Assembly: GCF_018882215.1 (NCBI RefSeq)
Contig: NZ_JACVOX010000001.1
Location: forward strand, 479,805 to 543,804
Reading direction: 5' to 3'
DNA length: 64,000 nucleotides
Origin: Polynucleobacter sp. AP-Kaivos-20-H2
GTDB lineage: Bacteria > Pseudomonadota > Gammaproteobacteria > Burkholderiales > Burkholderiaceae
Part shown: in pieces, positions 24,507-32,968 of the stretch
Numbering within the stretch: the first letter of the stretch is position 1
Layout: each line of letters begins with the position of its first letter
Position numbers and translations under genes: made by a program
The notes under the pieces: model-generated
Told to the model about the DNA's origin: nothing
Database searches by the model: none
Seen by the model: the letters and a program-made list of their open reading frames with translations, nothing else

Positions 24507-25652
24507 TTATCTAAAGATCGACAGCAGAGAAGATGCAGCTGAATTCAGCTGCGAAACTACCTGAAAATCAAGACTTTGCTGAACGCTTAATTTTTGCAGA
24601 TCTGCTTGTAGAGCGGTCAGATCAATATTTTGAATACCATCCACCAATTTCTGTGAGCTAGCTGCTAATGCTGTGCTATTTTCTTGTGCGGTATTGAGAT
24701 TTGTAGTAGCGGCCGTCATAGAGGCTTGAGTGGCAGATATTTTTGCCATTATTGAATCTATCAATGTCATCACGGTAGAGGCAGCAGTCCCCCCTGAAAT
24801 AGTCTGAGTGACACTGGCCGGAGTCATCTCTCCATAAGAGGTCCCAATTAAGGTCAATACATTACCCGAGCTAGTGCCCGTGTAATCGCCGCTAAAAACA
24901 TCGCCACCGAATGAACCCAAACTAGAGGATGGATTGGTATTCGAAGCCATTTTACTAGCGAAGATGGCGGCAACTTGAGTGCCTGTCAAACTCGCAGCAG
25001 CAGTAAACTTCAGATCACCTATTTGATAAGAATCACCGGGACTCATTGCATTGAGGCTTATTGTTTGCTGAGCATATACTGAATCGGTACCAGTTACGGT
25101 GGAGGTTGAAGTCGTATCAACAGTACTATCCGCAAAAGAGACGGTATTGAGATTTAGAGTTGCTTGCAAAGCTGCAAGATCGAAACCCCTCACCGCAGTT
25201 GTTTGATTATTAACGCCATCGGAACCACTTAATATAGAAAGGGTATTGCTACTCGATAGCAAGAAGCTCCCGTTAATGCCCGTACTAGCAGCTATTTTTG
25301 TTAATGCCGTATTTAATTTCGTAAAACTGTTAGTAAGGCTTGTCTTATCAGTGCTGTTATAGAGGCTATTAGCAACTTGAGTTGCTATATCTTTCATTTG
25401 AGTCAAAATCGACGTAGCAGAACTTAAACCTGTTTGAGTGACGCTAATAATATTATTAGCATTAGTGATGCTAGTTTGCACAGCTGATTGACTAGTAGCC
25501 TGCGCAGATAATCTAGCGACAACACTACTCTCTTGCGTGGTCAGGGGACGTTTGCCATCAGCAATCTGGGTATGCGTTGTTTGAAGGCGCGCCTGAACAT
25601 CACTGACTGCACCTTGAAGGTTTGATGCCAAGGAAGCGATCGAATTATCCAT
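24507..25652 (-). CDS. Flagellin-like protein, largest of four
   Basis: A 381-residue flagellin. N-terminal helix (residues about 5-100; VQARLQTTHTQIADGKRPLTT, then NANNIISVTQTGLSSATSILTQMKDIATQVAN) and C-terminal helix ending VQQSLDFQVVSQLNSAASSLLSIFR match flagellin D0/D1 ends. The middle, about 120-290, is Ser/Thr/Gly rich and replaces the variable domain. The usual NDDAAG motif of bacterial flagellins is absent. It lies downstream of flhC on the same strand, so FlhDC or FliA control is plausible. Starts near ATG 25650. Confidence 0.82.
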   Translation of the reverse strand: MDNSIASLASNLQGAVSDVQARLQTTHTQIADGKRPLTTQESSVVARLSAQATSQSAVQTSITNANNIISVTQTGLSSATSILTQMKDIATQVANSLYNSTDKTSLTNSFTKLNTALTKIAASTGINGSFLLSSSNTLSILSGSDGVNNQTTAVRGFDLAALQATLNLNTVSFADSTVDTTSTSTVTGTDSVYAQQTISLNAMSPGDSYQIGDLKFTAAASLTGTQVAAIFASKMASNTNPSSSLGSFGGDVFSGDYTGTSSGNVLTLIGTSYGEMTPASVTQTISGGTAASTVMTLIDSIMAKISATQASMTAATTNLNTAQENSTALAASSQKLVDGIQNIDLTALQADLQKLSVQQSLDFQVVSQLNSAASSLLSIFR

Positions 25653-25807
25653 AGAATCAAAAAATGAATGGTTGAGGTAATACAGCCATAGTAATTAATG
25701 AATCTTGTTTTAAAGGGTCGAAAAAAGGCATTTAATAGCCTTATTTCCAAAATCACCTAGAAATAGTGTTTAGGGGAGTATTTATATCAGGGTCCAGCTA
25801 GAAGTCT

Positions 25808-26371
25808 TTAAGCTGCAAGCAGAAATTTCTTATTCTTCTGGTACTTACCTGCCCTTGATGGGACATTACAAAGATTGCACTCGTAGTCCTCGTGTAAGTC
25901 ATACACGTCAACAACAAATTTGCCTTTACAGCATGAACAGGTTTCAGTTTTGAGAAGTTTTTGCTCTACGAAACGAATCAAGGTCCATGCGCGAATTAGG
26001 CTAATAACTGGCTCGTCACTGATCGGATGATCATCAGCCTGCTCAATAATGTGATATTGCTCAAGATAAAGCTGATAAGACTTAATCAGGGCTTGAATCC
26101 CTGTCACGCCAGTATTTTCTTTTAAGAAGTTGTAGATATTCAGAAATAAAGAGGAATGTATGTTCGGTTGCCAGGTCAAAAACCAGTCGGTTGAAAATGG
26201 CAGCATGCCCTTAGGGGGTGAAATACCTTTTAATTCTTTATAGAGTTTTGTTAAACGCTCGCGTGATAAGGAGGTATGCGACTCTAGTAACTGTAGGCGG
26301 GCACCTAAGTTAATCAACTGGATTGCTAGCTGCAGCTGCTCGGTCTCACCAACAATGCTTTTAACCTTCAT
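25808..26371 (-). CDS. flhC: Flagellar master regulator FlhC
   Basis: A 187-residue protein matching FlhC: N-terminal LIQ/ARLQLLESHTSLSRERLTKLYKEL, the PFSTDWFLTWQPNIHSSLF stretch and a C-terminal zinc site with four cysteines (CSCCKGKF ... ECNLCNVPSR). FlhC with FlhD makes the FlhD4C2 activator of class II flagellar genes. It follows flhD by 37 bases. Presence of all four zinc ligands suggests a working protein. Confidence 0.95.
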   Translation of the reverse strand: MKVKSIVGETEQLQLAIQLINLGARLQLLESHTSLSRERLTKLYKELKGISPPKGMLPFSTDWFLTWQPNIHSSLFLNIYNFLKENTGVTGIQALIKSYQLYLEQYHIIEQADDHPISDEPVISLIRAWTLIRFVEQKLLKTETCSCCKGKFVVDVYDLHEDYECNLCNVPSRAGKYQKNKKFLLAA

Positions 26372-26408
26372 GATCTAAATTCCGCTCTCGTTATAGGTAT
26401 TGCAGAAC

Positions 26409-26753
26409 TCAGGCAATGGCTTCGGCTTTTTGGCCGGCCATCAAAATAGAGCTGTGAACGATGGATTGGGATAAACCCTTAGTATTCTTAGTCAACATAC
26501 CCAACATAGCAGCATCGTCAAAGCGAAAGCGCATCAACATCATGTTGGAACTAGCCAACTTAATCAGCTGAGAATTGCTTAAATCCCCAATTAAATCAGC
26601 GATATCCTTGCTCACGCCAAGGCGGAAAACAGCCTGATCCTTATCTGCTTGAATCATCTGTTGAGCCAGCATTAAATAATTCAGATTCGCTTCACGAATT
26701 TCTGTCATAATGCTTTCTTGTGATTTATCAATCAGTTGCATGTTTTGTCTCAC
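26409..26753 (-). CDS. flhD: Flagellar master regulator FlhD
   Basis: A 114-residue helical protein matching FlhD: IREANLNYLMLAQQMIQADKDQA, FRLGVSKDIADLIGDLSNSQLIKLASSNMMLMRFRFDD. FlhD supplies the DNA-bending scaffold to FlhC. The open frame may start at the second ATG (MTEIREA), as E. coli FlhD does; the extra 15 residues (MRQNMQLIDKSQES) are otherwise plausible. flhD is first in the operon and has a 247-base leader-containing spacer upstream before the small frame at 27000. Confidence 0.93.
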   Translation of the reverse strand: MRQNMQLIDKSQESIMTEIREANLNYLMLAQQMIQADKDQAVFRLGVSKDIADLIGDLSNSQLIKLASSNMMLMRFRFDDAAMLGMLTKNTKGLSQSIVHSSILMAGQKAEAIA

Positions 26754-26999
26754 TTAATTTATGCGATTACTAGTTTCGCGATGAATGTAGTTTGCCCGAC
26801 CCAATTTATTTCTAAATGAGATAAATACTACAAATTCAGTAAGACAAATACTTACAAATATGTATAAAATTTGTTTTTAGCAAAGACTGATTGGTTGTAA
26901 CACTGCGCTTTTAATCATAGAAATTCGCAATACTTTCGCCGCTCAAATAACCAGCAATACTATATGCTATCTAGCATTAGCACGAATGGAGACTAGATT
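26754..26999 (-). promoter_or_regulatory. AT-rich upstream region of flhDC
   Basis: With the small frame at 27000 this is the gene-poor stretch (26754-27137) above flhD. It is very AT-rich with several short direct and inverted elements (for example AAATACT and GTAAGACAAATACTTAC around 26820-26860). As the master operon promoter it should bind several regulators; I could not identify specific sites. Confidence 0.4.
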
Positions 27000-27128
27000 T
27001 TGTATACGCCGCAAAGTAACCAAAACTTAGCCATCTCTATTGACTTAGCTTTATCTTCTGAACGCCCTACTCGGAAATTTCTGGTAGGAGAAAGCAGGCC
27101 TTTTGTAATGAATTCACAGAAAAATTAG
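27000..27128 (+). CDS. Candidate small ORF, 42 codons
   Basis: A TTG at 27000 preceded by GGAG eight bases upstream opens a frame to TAG 27126-27128. The translation starts LYTPQSNQNLAISIDLA and is not low complexity. It ends nine bases before the start of the REC-HPt-REC gene on the same strand, so it could be a leader peptide for that gene. No homologue recognised; it may be chance. Confidence 0.25.
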   Translation: MYTPQSNQNLAISIDLALSSERPTRKFLVGESRPFVMNSQKN

Positions 27129-27137
27129 CGCAAGACT

Positions 27138-28400
27138 GTGACTTTAAACAACACAATATCTAATGAGAACCAAGCAAATAGCCAGCACCCTGTGTTGGCA
27201 ACGGCTCAAGTGCTCATCGTTGAAGACAATCTTATTAATCAGGTTGTCATTAAACAATTTCTAGCTCGTGCTGGGGCGCGTATTGATGTCGCGAACAATG
27301 GCCAAGATGCTCTAGAGCTATTAAAGACAAATCAGTACGACGCAGTCTTGATGGATATTCAGATGCCAGTATTAGATGGCTTGCAAGCCTGCAAACAAAT
27401 TAGGGCACAAGAGCATTTGAAGTCATTACCCATCATTGGGCTTAGCGCAGGCGTATTTTCCAATGAAATTCAACAGTGCTTTGATTGTGGAATGAATGAC
27501 TTTATTAGCAAACCGATCGATCCAAACAGGCTATATCAAACATTGATCAACTGTATTTTACAGTTACGGCCCCCTCGCGAGCATTTGAAATCAACCAATA
27601 TAGATAGAACCGATCCCCGAAAATTATCCAATAAGCTACTGCAAGACTTGCCCGGCTTTAACATCAATAAAATTGCATTCCTAATGAATGATGTTGCCTT
27701 GACTTTTAAATTACTAAATCTTTTTGTAGAAGATTGTCGGGATTGCAGCGTAGGCCTCCAAAATGAAGTAGCAATGAATGATTTACAGTCTGCACAAAAA
27801 CGGATTCACGCATTCAAAGGATCTGCATGCACCATTGGGGCCGATGCAATATTTACTGCTAGTGAATTTCTGGAGGCAGACTTAAGACTTGGCCAGCTCC
27901 ATACCGAAAATTACAATGATTTTCTAGAAGTGCTTACAGAGACTCGGATTCGCCTAAAGCAATACCTGGCCATTGCTGAATCGTGCTTAGATAAGAGAGC
28001 TATAAATCAAAATCTTCAACCTAAGCCTTTGCAAGATCGCATGATTCTTTTAACTGAAGATAACGTGATCGCTCAACAAGCTCTCAAAGAATTCCTAGAA
28101 ATTTTTGGTGCTCGTATCGATGTTGCTAGTAACGGTCAAGATGCTCTAGAGCTATTAAAGACAAATCAGTACGACGCAGTCTTGATGGATATTCAGATGC
28201 CGGTATTAGATGGCTTGCAAGCCTGCAAACAAATTCGGGCACAAGAGCATTTAAAGTCTTTACCGATTATTGGGCTTAGCGCCAAAGTTTGCGCAGATAC
28301 ATCTCAGCAGTGCCTTGATCATGGCATGAATGGATGTATATCTAAAACAGTTGACCCCAAGGAGCTAGTCAGTGAGCTTGCTCAATGGATCAAACAATAA
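27138..28400 (+). CDS. REC-HPt-REC phosphorelay protein
   Basis: A 420-residue protein from GTG 27138. Receiver 1 (about 25-145) has VEDN, phospho-Asp in VLMDIQMPVLDG and FISKPID. An HPt domain (about 175-275) has IHAFKGSACTIGA with the phospho-histidine. Receiver 2 (about 300-418) has TEDN, VLMDIQMPVLDG and ISKTVD, the proline after the Lys lost. A phosphate could pass from receiver to HPt to receiver. Receivers 1 and 2 are nearly identical over 65 bases at DNA level (27303-27367 and 28137-28201), a recent internal duplication or gene conversion. Convergent with the FlgO-like gene at 28402, one base apart. No output domain. Confidence 0.88.
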   Translation: MTLNNTISNENQANSQHPVLATAQVLIVEDNLINQVVIKQFLARAGARIDVANNGQDALELLKTNQYDAVLMDIQMPVLDGLQACKQIRAQEHLKSLPIIGLSAGVFSNEIQQCFDCGMNDFISKPIDPNRLYQTLINCILQLRPPREHLKSTNIDRTDPRKLSNKLLQDLPGFNINKIAFLMNDVALTFKLLNLFVEDCRDCSVGLQNEVAMNDLQSAQKRIHAFKGSACTIGADAIFTASEFLEADLRLGQLHTENYNDFLEVLTETRIRLKQYLAIAESCLDKRAINQNLQPKPLQDRMILLTEDNVIAQQALKEFLEIFGARIDVASNGQDALELLKTNQYDAVLMDIQMPVLDGLQACKQIRAQEHLKSLPIIGLSAKVCADTSQQCLDHGMNGCISKTVDPKELVSELAQWIKQ

Positions 28401-28401
28401 A

Positions 28402-28995
28402 CTATTTTTCTAGTTTTAATTTACCGCCGCTACATAGGTAGTTCAACTCACGCACAAGGGCTGCGCTAATAATTTGATTGCTTGGATCAATGGCTTTGAC
28501 ATTGATGACCAGCTTATTAGGTAAATTCAGGTAAGTTCCAACAATCACCTGACTTGCACCAACCTTAGTATTGCCTGTCTGACCAATCTTGCGTGTCAAA
28601 GACACAATACCTGTATCGCTAATCCGAATGTCTTTACCAAACTCTACTTGCACCACTTTTTTGCCAGGAATGCGCGCTAAATAAGTACGCATCATCTCAC
28701 TCATCACCAAAACATTGGGTTCTGTTTTGAGGGTATTGACGTTCACAAAATCAGCAACAAGTAAGACACCGTATTCATCCGGACCATTAGGATCAAATTT
28801 AGGTAATGAGGTATTAAGTTCGGTTGCCATACCCGATACCAGCAAAGTCAAATCAGTTGCTTGGAGTTTGTCTTCAAATGTGAGGCACTGAGACTCCGTG
28901 CGAGTCGTACTGCAAGCCGACAGGCCTAAGATTGCACAGATGGCAACAATACCCATAGGCAAATAAGAAAGGTTAAGGCGGTCACGAATAGACAT
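28402..28995 (-). CDS. FlgO-like outer-membrane lipoprotein
   Basis: A 197-residue lipoprotein; ...ILGLSAC puts the lipobox Cys at residue 28. The mature part resembles the FlgO family (LLVSGMATELNT, VADFVNVNTLKTEPNVLVMSEMMR, GASQVIVGTYLNLPNKLVINVKAI). FlgO proteins of Vibrio and relatives are outer-membrane lipoproteins that stabilise or aid flagella. Position near flhDC and mot genes supports a flagellar link. A partner gene at 29049 has the same domain. Confidence 0.75.
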   Translation of the reverse strand: MSIRDRLNLSYLPMGIVAICAILGLSACSTTRTESQCLTFEDKLQATDLTLLVSGMATELNTSLPKFDPNGPDEYGVLLVADFVNVNTLKTEPNVLVMSEMMRTYLARIPGKKVVQVEFGKDIRISDTGIVSLTRKIGQTGNTKVGASQVIVGTYLNLPNKLVINVKAIDPSNQIISAALVRELNYLCSGGKLKLEK

Positions 28996-29048
28996 ATCGA
29001 TTCAGAATAGCAATAAAAGTCATATTCTACTAGTGGGAGCCAGAACAA

Positions 29049-29714
29049 TTAATTAGTAAGATTTAAAACGGGCATAGTTGGTGGTCTTGGGGGGCCATCC
29101 AATAAATGTGAGATCAACCGATCAGCAGGTAATTTCACTTGTGCCGTAGAAACTACTGCACCACTATTTACCTGAATCATTCTGACATTCAATATTAAGC
29201 CCTCAGCAGTGTTTACGTATGTGCCAGTGATTATGCTGCCGACTTGTGCTGCAGGCTTGAGTTGCTTTGGATCTCTACTCAGAGAAAACTCACCACTTGC
29301 TTCAATCAGAATATTTTTTCTAAAGGTAACATCAGTGACGGTCCAATTTCTTAATTGCATCTCATGCATGAGGTTTTGCGCTAGTAATCGCCCCAATTGA
29401 GATGTCTCATTCAAAGTATTTAGTGCGACAAAATCGGTTACCATTAATGCGCGACTTCTCATTTCTGGAGAAAGATTGCGCTCTAACTGCTCAGCTATAA
29501 ACATCGAAGCCGAATTAAGAGTACCTGTAGAGGAGGTACTGGGAACAAGCGAAATCGACTCGTAGCGAAATGGATAAGGTGAGAGCGTTTTTTCTTGCCC
29601 TGATTGTGCCTGTGCTTGAGCGGATACTAGAAGGCTTATCGCGCTCAAAGCATACAAAATAGATGCAGCCCCAATACCCCACTTTGTAGAGTTTTTGCTG
29701 AATTTTAATTTCAT
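29049..29714 (-). CDS. FlgO-domain protein, second copy
   Basis: A 221-residue protein with a signal peptide (AASILYALSAISLLVSAQAQA) and no lipobox. The FlgO-like core is MFIAEQLERNLSPEMRSRALMVTDFVALNTLNETSQLGRLLAQNLMHEMQ (broken over this part) and VGSIITGTYVNTAEGLILNVRMIQVNSGAVVSTA. It overlaps the small lipoprotein gene upstream by four bases. The arrangement of two FlgO-type proteins plus a small lipoprotein suggests an outer-membrane flagellar accessory set. Confidence 0.7.
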   Translation of the reverse strand: MKLKFSKNSTKWGIGAASILYALSAISLLVSAQAQAQSGQEKTLSPYPFRYESISLVPSTSSTGTLNSASMFIAEQLERNLSPEMRSRALMVTDFVALNTLNETSQLGRLLAQNLMHEMQLRNWTVTDVTFRKNILIEASGEFSLSRDPKQLKPAAQVGSIITGTYVNTAEGLILNVRMIQVNSGAVVSTAQVKLPADRLISHLLDGPPRPPTMPVLNLTN

Positions 29715-29965
29715 TGCGGCACCACTCTGGAGTTGACGGCATCAGTTGGCATGATCTTACTCAGCTTGGTATCACTTTCCGGAAGTCGAACTCGATAACT
29801 CACTGGAAAATCACTGGATATCGCTGGCTGAATAATCATTACTGAATAATAGGGCTGTGAGCTGCAATTTTCACAGTTGACTGCGTACGGCGAGCTCGCA
29901 GAGGTGCATCCTGAACAAATCAGAAGACTCATAATCAATAATGCAAGATAATTTAAGCGCAACAT
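29711..29965 (-). CDS. Small lipoprotein of unknown function
   Basis: An 84-residue protein: MLRLNYLALLIMSLLICSGC gives a signal with a lipobox-like end, Cys at residue 20, then NCENCSS with two more cysteines. The rest is a short polar domain with no recognised fold. It is coupled by four bases to the FlgO-type gene at 29049, so a role with it in the outer membrane is likely. Not recognised as a named family; FlgP and FlgT were considered but neither matches by length. Confidence 0.6.
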   Translation of the reverse strand: MLRLNYLALLIMSLLICSGCTSASSPYAVNCENCSSQPYYSVMIIQPAISSDFPVSYRVRLPESDTKLSKIMPTDAVNSRVVPQ

Positions 29966-30137
29966 AACCCTAGTCCAAAATTCCTACACGGCTTCACTTG
30001 AATAATTTAATGTCCACAAATGTTTTGATGCGGCTCATATTAATAAAGCCCGTTTGTATTCATCCCTATGTATCCTTTACGGCTCAAAATTGCGATTGAT
30101 GAGTGTTTAGTCAAATGATTTTTATTAAGCTAAAAAC

Positions 30138-30953
30138 TTGATGGCAAAACTTTTTTCATTTAATAAGGCTCCTCCTGCTCTAATTGCCCTGTTCATACAA
30201 GTTTGTGCTTTCGTGCTAGCCGCTCTCCTGTGCTGGCTTGCGATACAGCTTGGGCTTTATTTAGAAGTATTTTTGCCTGGCTCTTTTGTGGAGCTGGCAG
30301 TTCTCCTGACAGCACAAGGAGTATTTGCCTATTTTTTAAGCATTCGGCTGAGAATGGCGTACTGGTGGCGCTATATTCACCTACTTTTTCCCTTTGCTAT
30401 TTTGATGGCACTTGTATTGCAAATTCCTACTGGCTACTTTCTACTCGGTTTTATCGTCACTGGAGCCCTTTTTTGGTCAGTTTTTATCACTCAGGTACCC
30501 TTTTACCCCTCTAAACCCGAGGTTTGGGATGCAGTTTCTGAGCTTTTGCCAGGCAAGCAACTCAGAATTTTAGAAATCGGCAGCGGTCTGGGTAATTTTG
30601 CAATCCGCATAGCCCAATTGCGACCAGAATCTCAGGTTGAGGGCATTGAGATAGCGCCTTTGCCCTGGCTTATAAGTACTGTACAAGCCAAGCTCTTTAC
30701 TTCTAGGGTGCGTTTTCGTCTAGGCAACTATGAAAAAGTGAATTTTTCCGACTATGACCTGATTTTTGCCTACCTTTCTCCTGCAGCAATGCCCGAACTC
30801 TGGGACAAGGCCCTTTTGGAGATGAATAGCGAAAGCCTCTTAATTAGCCATGAATTTCCCGTCCCTGGCATTGATGAATCACAGAAAATGGGCTTTAGCT
30901 CAGACCAGCGCGAATGCTTTGTCTACGTCATTGGCCAATATCGCCCTACTTAA
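30138..30953 (+). CDS. Membrane-anchored SAM-dependent methyltransferase
   Basis: A 271-residue protein with three to four membrane helices in residues 15-120 (LIALFIQVCAFVLAALLCWL and others) and a class I methyltransferase domain behind them (about 130-265). The SAM-binding motif I is ILEIGSGLGNFAIRIA, followed by QVEGIEIAPLP at strand 2 and YDLIFAYLSPAAM at motif II. Substrate unknown. It stands alone, 95 bases before motA, on the same strand. Confidence 0.75.
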   Translation: MMAKLFSFNKAPPALIALFIQVCAFVLAALLCWLAIQLGLYLEVFLPGSFVELAVLLTAQGVFAYFLSIRLRMAYWWRYIHLLFPFAILMALVLQIPTGYFLLGFIVTGALFWSVFITQVPFYPSKPEVWDAVSELLPGKQLRILEIGSGLGNFAIRIAQLRPESQVEGIEIAPLPWLISTVQAKLFTSRVRFRLGNYEKVNFSDYDLIFAYLSPAAMPELWDKALLEMNSESLLISHEFPVPGIDESQKMGFSSDQRECFVYVIGQYRPT

Positions 30954-31047
30954 CGGGAAGACAGGCGCCATAATCATGCTTTATTCAGGCAATTAAATGT
31001 CGTAATTACAGGTATTCTTCTGATATTCAGGCAAAAAGGGGCTCATT

Positions 31048-31911
31048 GTGTTTGTCATCATTGGTTATGTAGTCGTTATTTTCTCAGTCTTCGGTGGATT
31101 TGCGATGGCCGGCGGACATCTCGCAGCCCTCCTCCAGCCAATCGAATTATTGATGATTGGGGGCGCTGCATTTGGTGCTTTTTTAGTTGGTAATGACATG
31201 AAGACCATTAAAGCAACGGTTGCAGCCCTACCGACTGTGCTGGCTCCATCTAGTTATAGCAAAGCCCTCTATTTAGATTTGCTAGCCATGATGTTTGAGT
31301 TTTTGACCAAGATTCGTAAAGATGGCATGATGGCCATCGAAAAAGATGTTGAAAATCCTGAGAACAGTGCGATCTTCACCAAATACCCAAAGATTATGAA
31401 AGACCATCATTTGATGGACTTTTTATGCGATTACTTACGCATGATGCTCTCAGGCAATATGGAGCCGTTTCAAATTGAAAACCTCATGGATGTGGATATT
31501 GAGACACATCACAATGAAGGACATGCGGTGTGTCATGCAGTTGCAAAAATGGCTGACGGTATGCCAGCCTTTGGTATTGTGGCCGCCGTGATGGGTGTGG
31601 TCCACACAATGTCCTCAGTTGGCCAAGTTTCGAACAATGAGTTGGGCGTCATGATTGCACATGCGCTAGTGGGAACCTTCTTGGGTATTTTGCTTTGCTA
31701 TGGATTCGTTGGCCCATTAGCTACCATCCTAGAACAAAAACTGAATGAATCCTCTAAGATGCTACAGACTGCTAAGATCATTTTGCTTGCCAGCTTAAAT
31801 GGTTATGCGCCAACGATTGCAGTTGAGTTTGGACGTAAGGTATTAAATTCTACTGAGCGCCCTGAGTTTCTGGAACTCGAAGAATATATTAAAGGCGCCA
31901 AGACGCGTTAA
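31048..31911 (+). CDS. motA: Flagellar motor stator protein MotA
   Basis: A 287-residue MotA from GTG 31048 with AAGGGG nearby. Four membrane segments and the GGHLAALLQPIELLMIGGAAFGAFLVGNDM and ADGMPAFGIVAAVMGVVHTM stretches match E. coli-type MotA, including the proline residues of the ion path and the cytoplasmic loop with charged residues that contacts FliG (around residue 90). It drives flagellar rotation by proton flow with MotB, whose gene follows three bases later. Confidence 0.95.
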   Translation: MFVIIGYVVVIFSVFGGFAMAGGHLAALLQPIELLMIGGAAFGAFLVGNDMKTIKATVAALPTVLAPSSYSKALYLDLLAMMFEFLTKIRKDGMMAIEKDVENPENSAIFTKYPKIMKDHHLMDFLCDYLRMMLSGNMEPFQIENLMDVDIETHHNEGHAVCHAVAKMADGMPAFGIVAAVMGVVHTMSSVGQVSNNELGVMIAHALVGTFLGILLCYGFVGPLATILEQKLNESSKMLQTAKIILLASLNGYAPTIAVEFGRKVLNSTERPEFLELEEYIKGAKTR

Positions 31912-31914
31912 TCC

Positions 31915-32910
31915 ATGGCTACTAAAGAAGAAAAGCCTCTCATTGTTGTAAAACGCATTAAAAAAGTGGCTGGTGGGGCACACGGAGGTGCATGGAAGAT
32001 TGCTTATGCAGACTTCGTAACCGCCATGATGGCCTTCTTCCTTTTGATGTGGCTTCTAGCGTCCGTCTCCAAGGAGGACTTAAAGGGTATTTCTGAATAC
32101 TTCAAGATGCCGATTGAAAAAATCGTATCTACCGGACCTAGCACTACTGGTTCAAGCGGTATTTTCGTTGGCGGCGGCAAAGATCTGACGCGTAAAGACG
32201 GTGAAGTTTCTAAAGCAGATGACAACAGCGATAAATCTCCGCAAAAGATGCTGGATGAGGAAGGCCTCAAGCAGCTGAAAACCAAAGTGGAATCTGTTAT
32301 TCAAGATAACCCACAACTGCAAAGCTTGAAAAAACAAATTCTCATTGATATTACTGATGACGGTTTACGCATTCAGATTGTGGATAACCTGAAAAGACCC
32401 ATGTTTGCCTTATCCGATGATGAACTCCAGCCTTATGCGCGGGAGATTATGAAAACGATTGGTAAGTCACTCAATGGTGTTGAGAATAAACTCACTTTGT
32501 CTGGTCACACAGATGCATTGCCCTTCCCCAATAAAGAAAAGTCTTACAGCAACTGGGAACTATCTGCTGACAGAGCGAATGCTGCTAGGCGAGAATTAGT
32601 GAACGGCGGTATGGATGAAACCAAATTACTCCAAGTGATAGGTTTATCCTCTGCAGTTTTATATGACAAAGCAGATCCACTAAACCCGATCAATCGCCGC
32701 ATCTCCATTATTGTGATGAATAAAAAAGCGCAAGAGCGTATAGAGAGAAATATGTCTATTGAGGCTGGTAATGCCGAAGGTGTACAAAAAGGCATACAAG
32801 CCTCAGGTTCAAAAAGTGCCCCAACTTCAGCTCCTGAGGCAAAGCCAGCCGCTAAGGTAGACACCAAGCCTGATGTGAAGCCAGCCGCTAAGCCAGAAGT
32901 TAAACCTTGA
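31915..32910 (+). CDS. motB: Flagellar motor stator protein MotB
   Basis: A 331-residue MotB. Cytosolic start KRIKKVAGGAHGGAWKIAYADF, membrane helix with the ion-binding Asp of YADFVTAMMAFFLLMWLLAS, a plug-linker and an OmpA-type domain (about 140-265) with LSGHTDALPFP and the NRRISIIVMN end. A low-complexity Lys/Pro/Ala tail (KPAAKVDTKPDVKPAAK) ends the protein, longer than usual. It follows motA by three bases. Confidence 0.93.
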   Translation: MATKEEKPLIVVKRIKKVAGGAHGGAWKIAYADFVTAMMAFFLLMWLLASVSKEDLKGISEYFKMPIEKIVSTGPSTTGSSGIFVGGGKDLTRKDGEVSKADDNSDKSPQKMLDEEGLKQLKTKVESVIQDNPQLQSLKKQILIDITDDGLRIQIVDNLKRPMFALSDDELQPYAREIMKTIGKSLNGVENKLTLSGHTDALPFPNKEKSYSNWELSADRANAARRELVNGGMDETKLLQVIGLSSAVLYDKADPLNPINRRISIIVMNKKAQERIERNMSIEAGNAEGVQKGIQASGSKSAPTSAPEAKPAAKVDTKPDVKPAAKPEVKP

Positions 32911-32968
32911 GGCTTTGCCTCTTCAATTGAGTTATTTACCCTTCCGCTTATTTGTAATAATGTAAATC

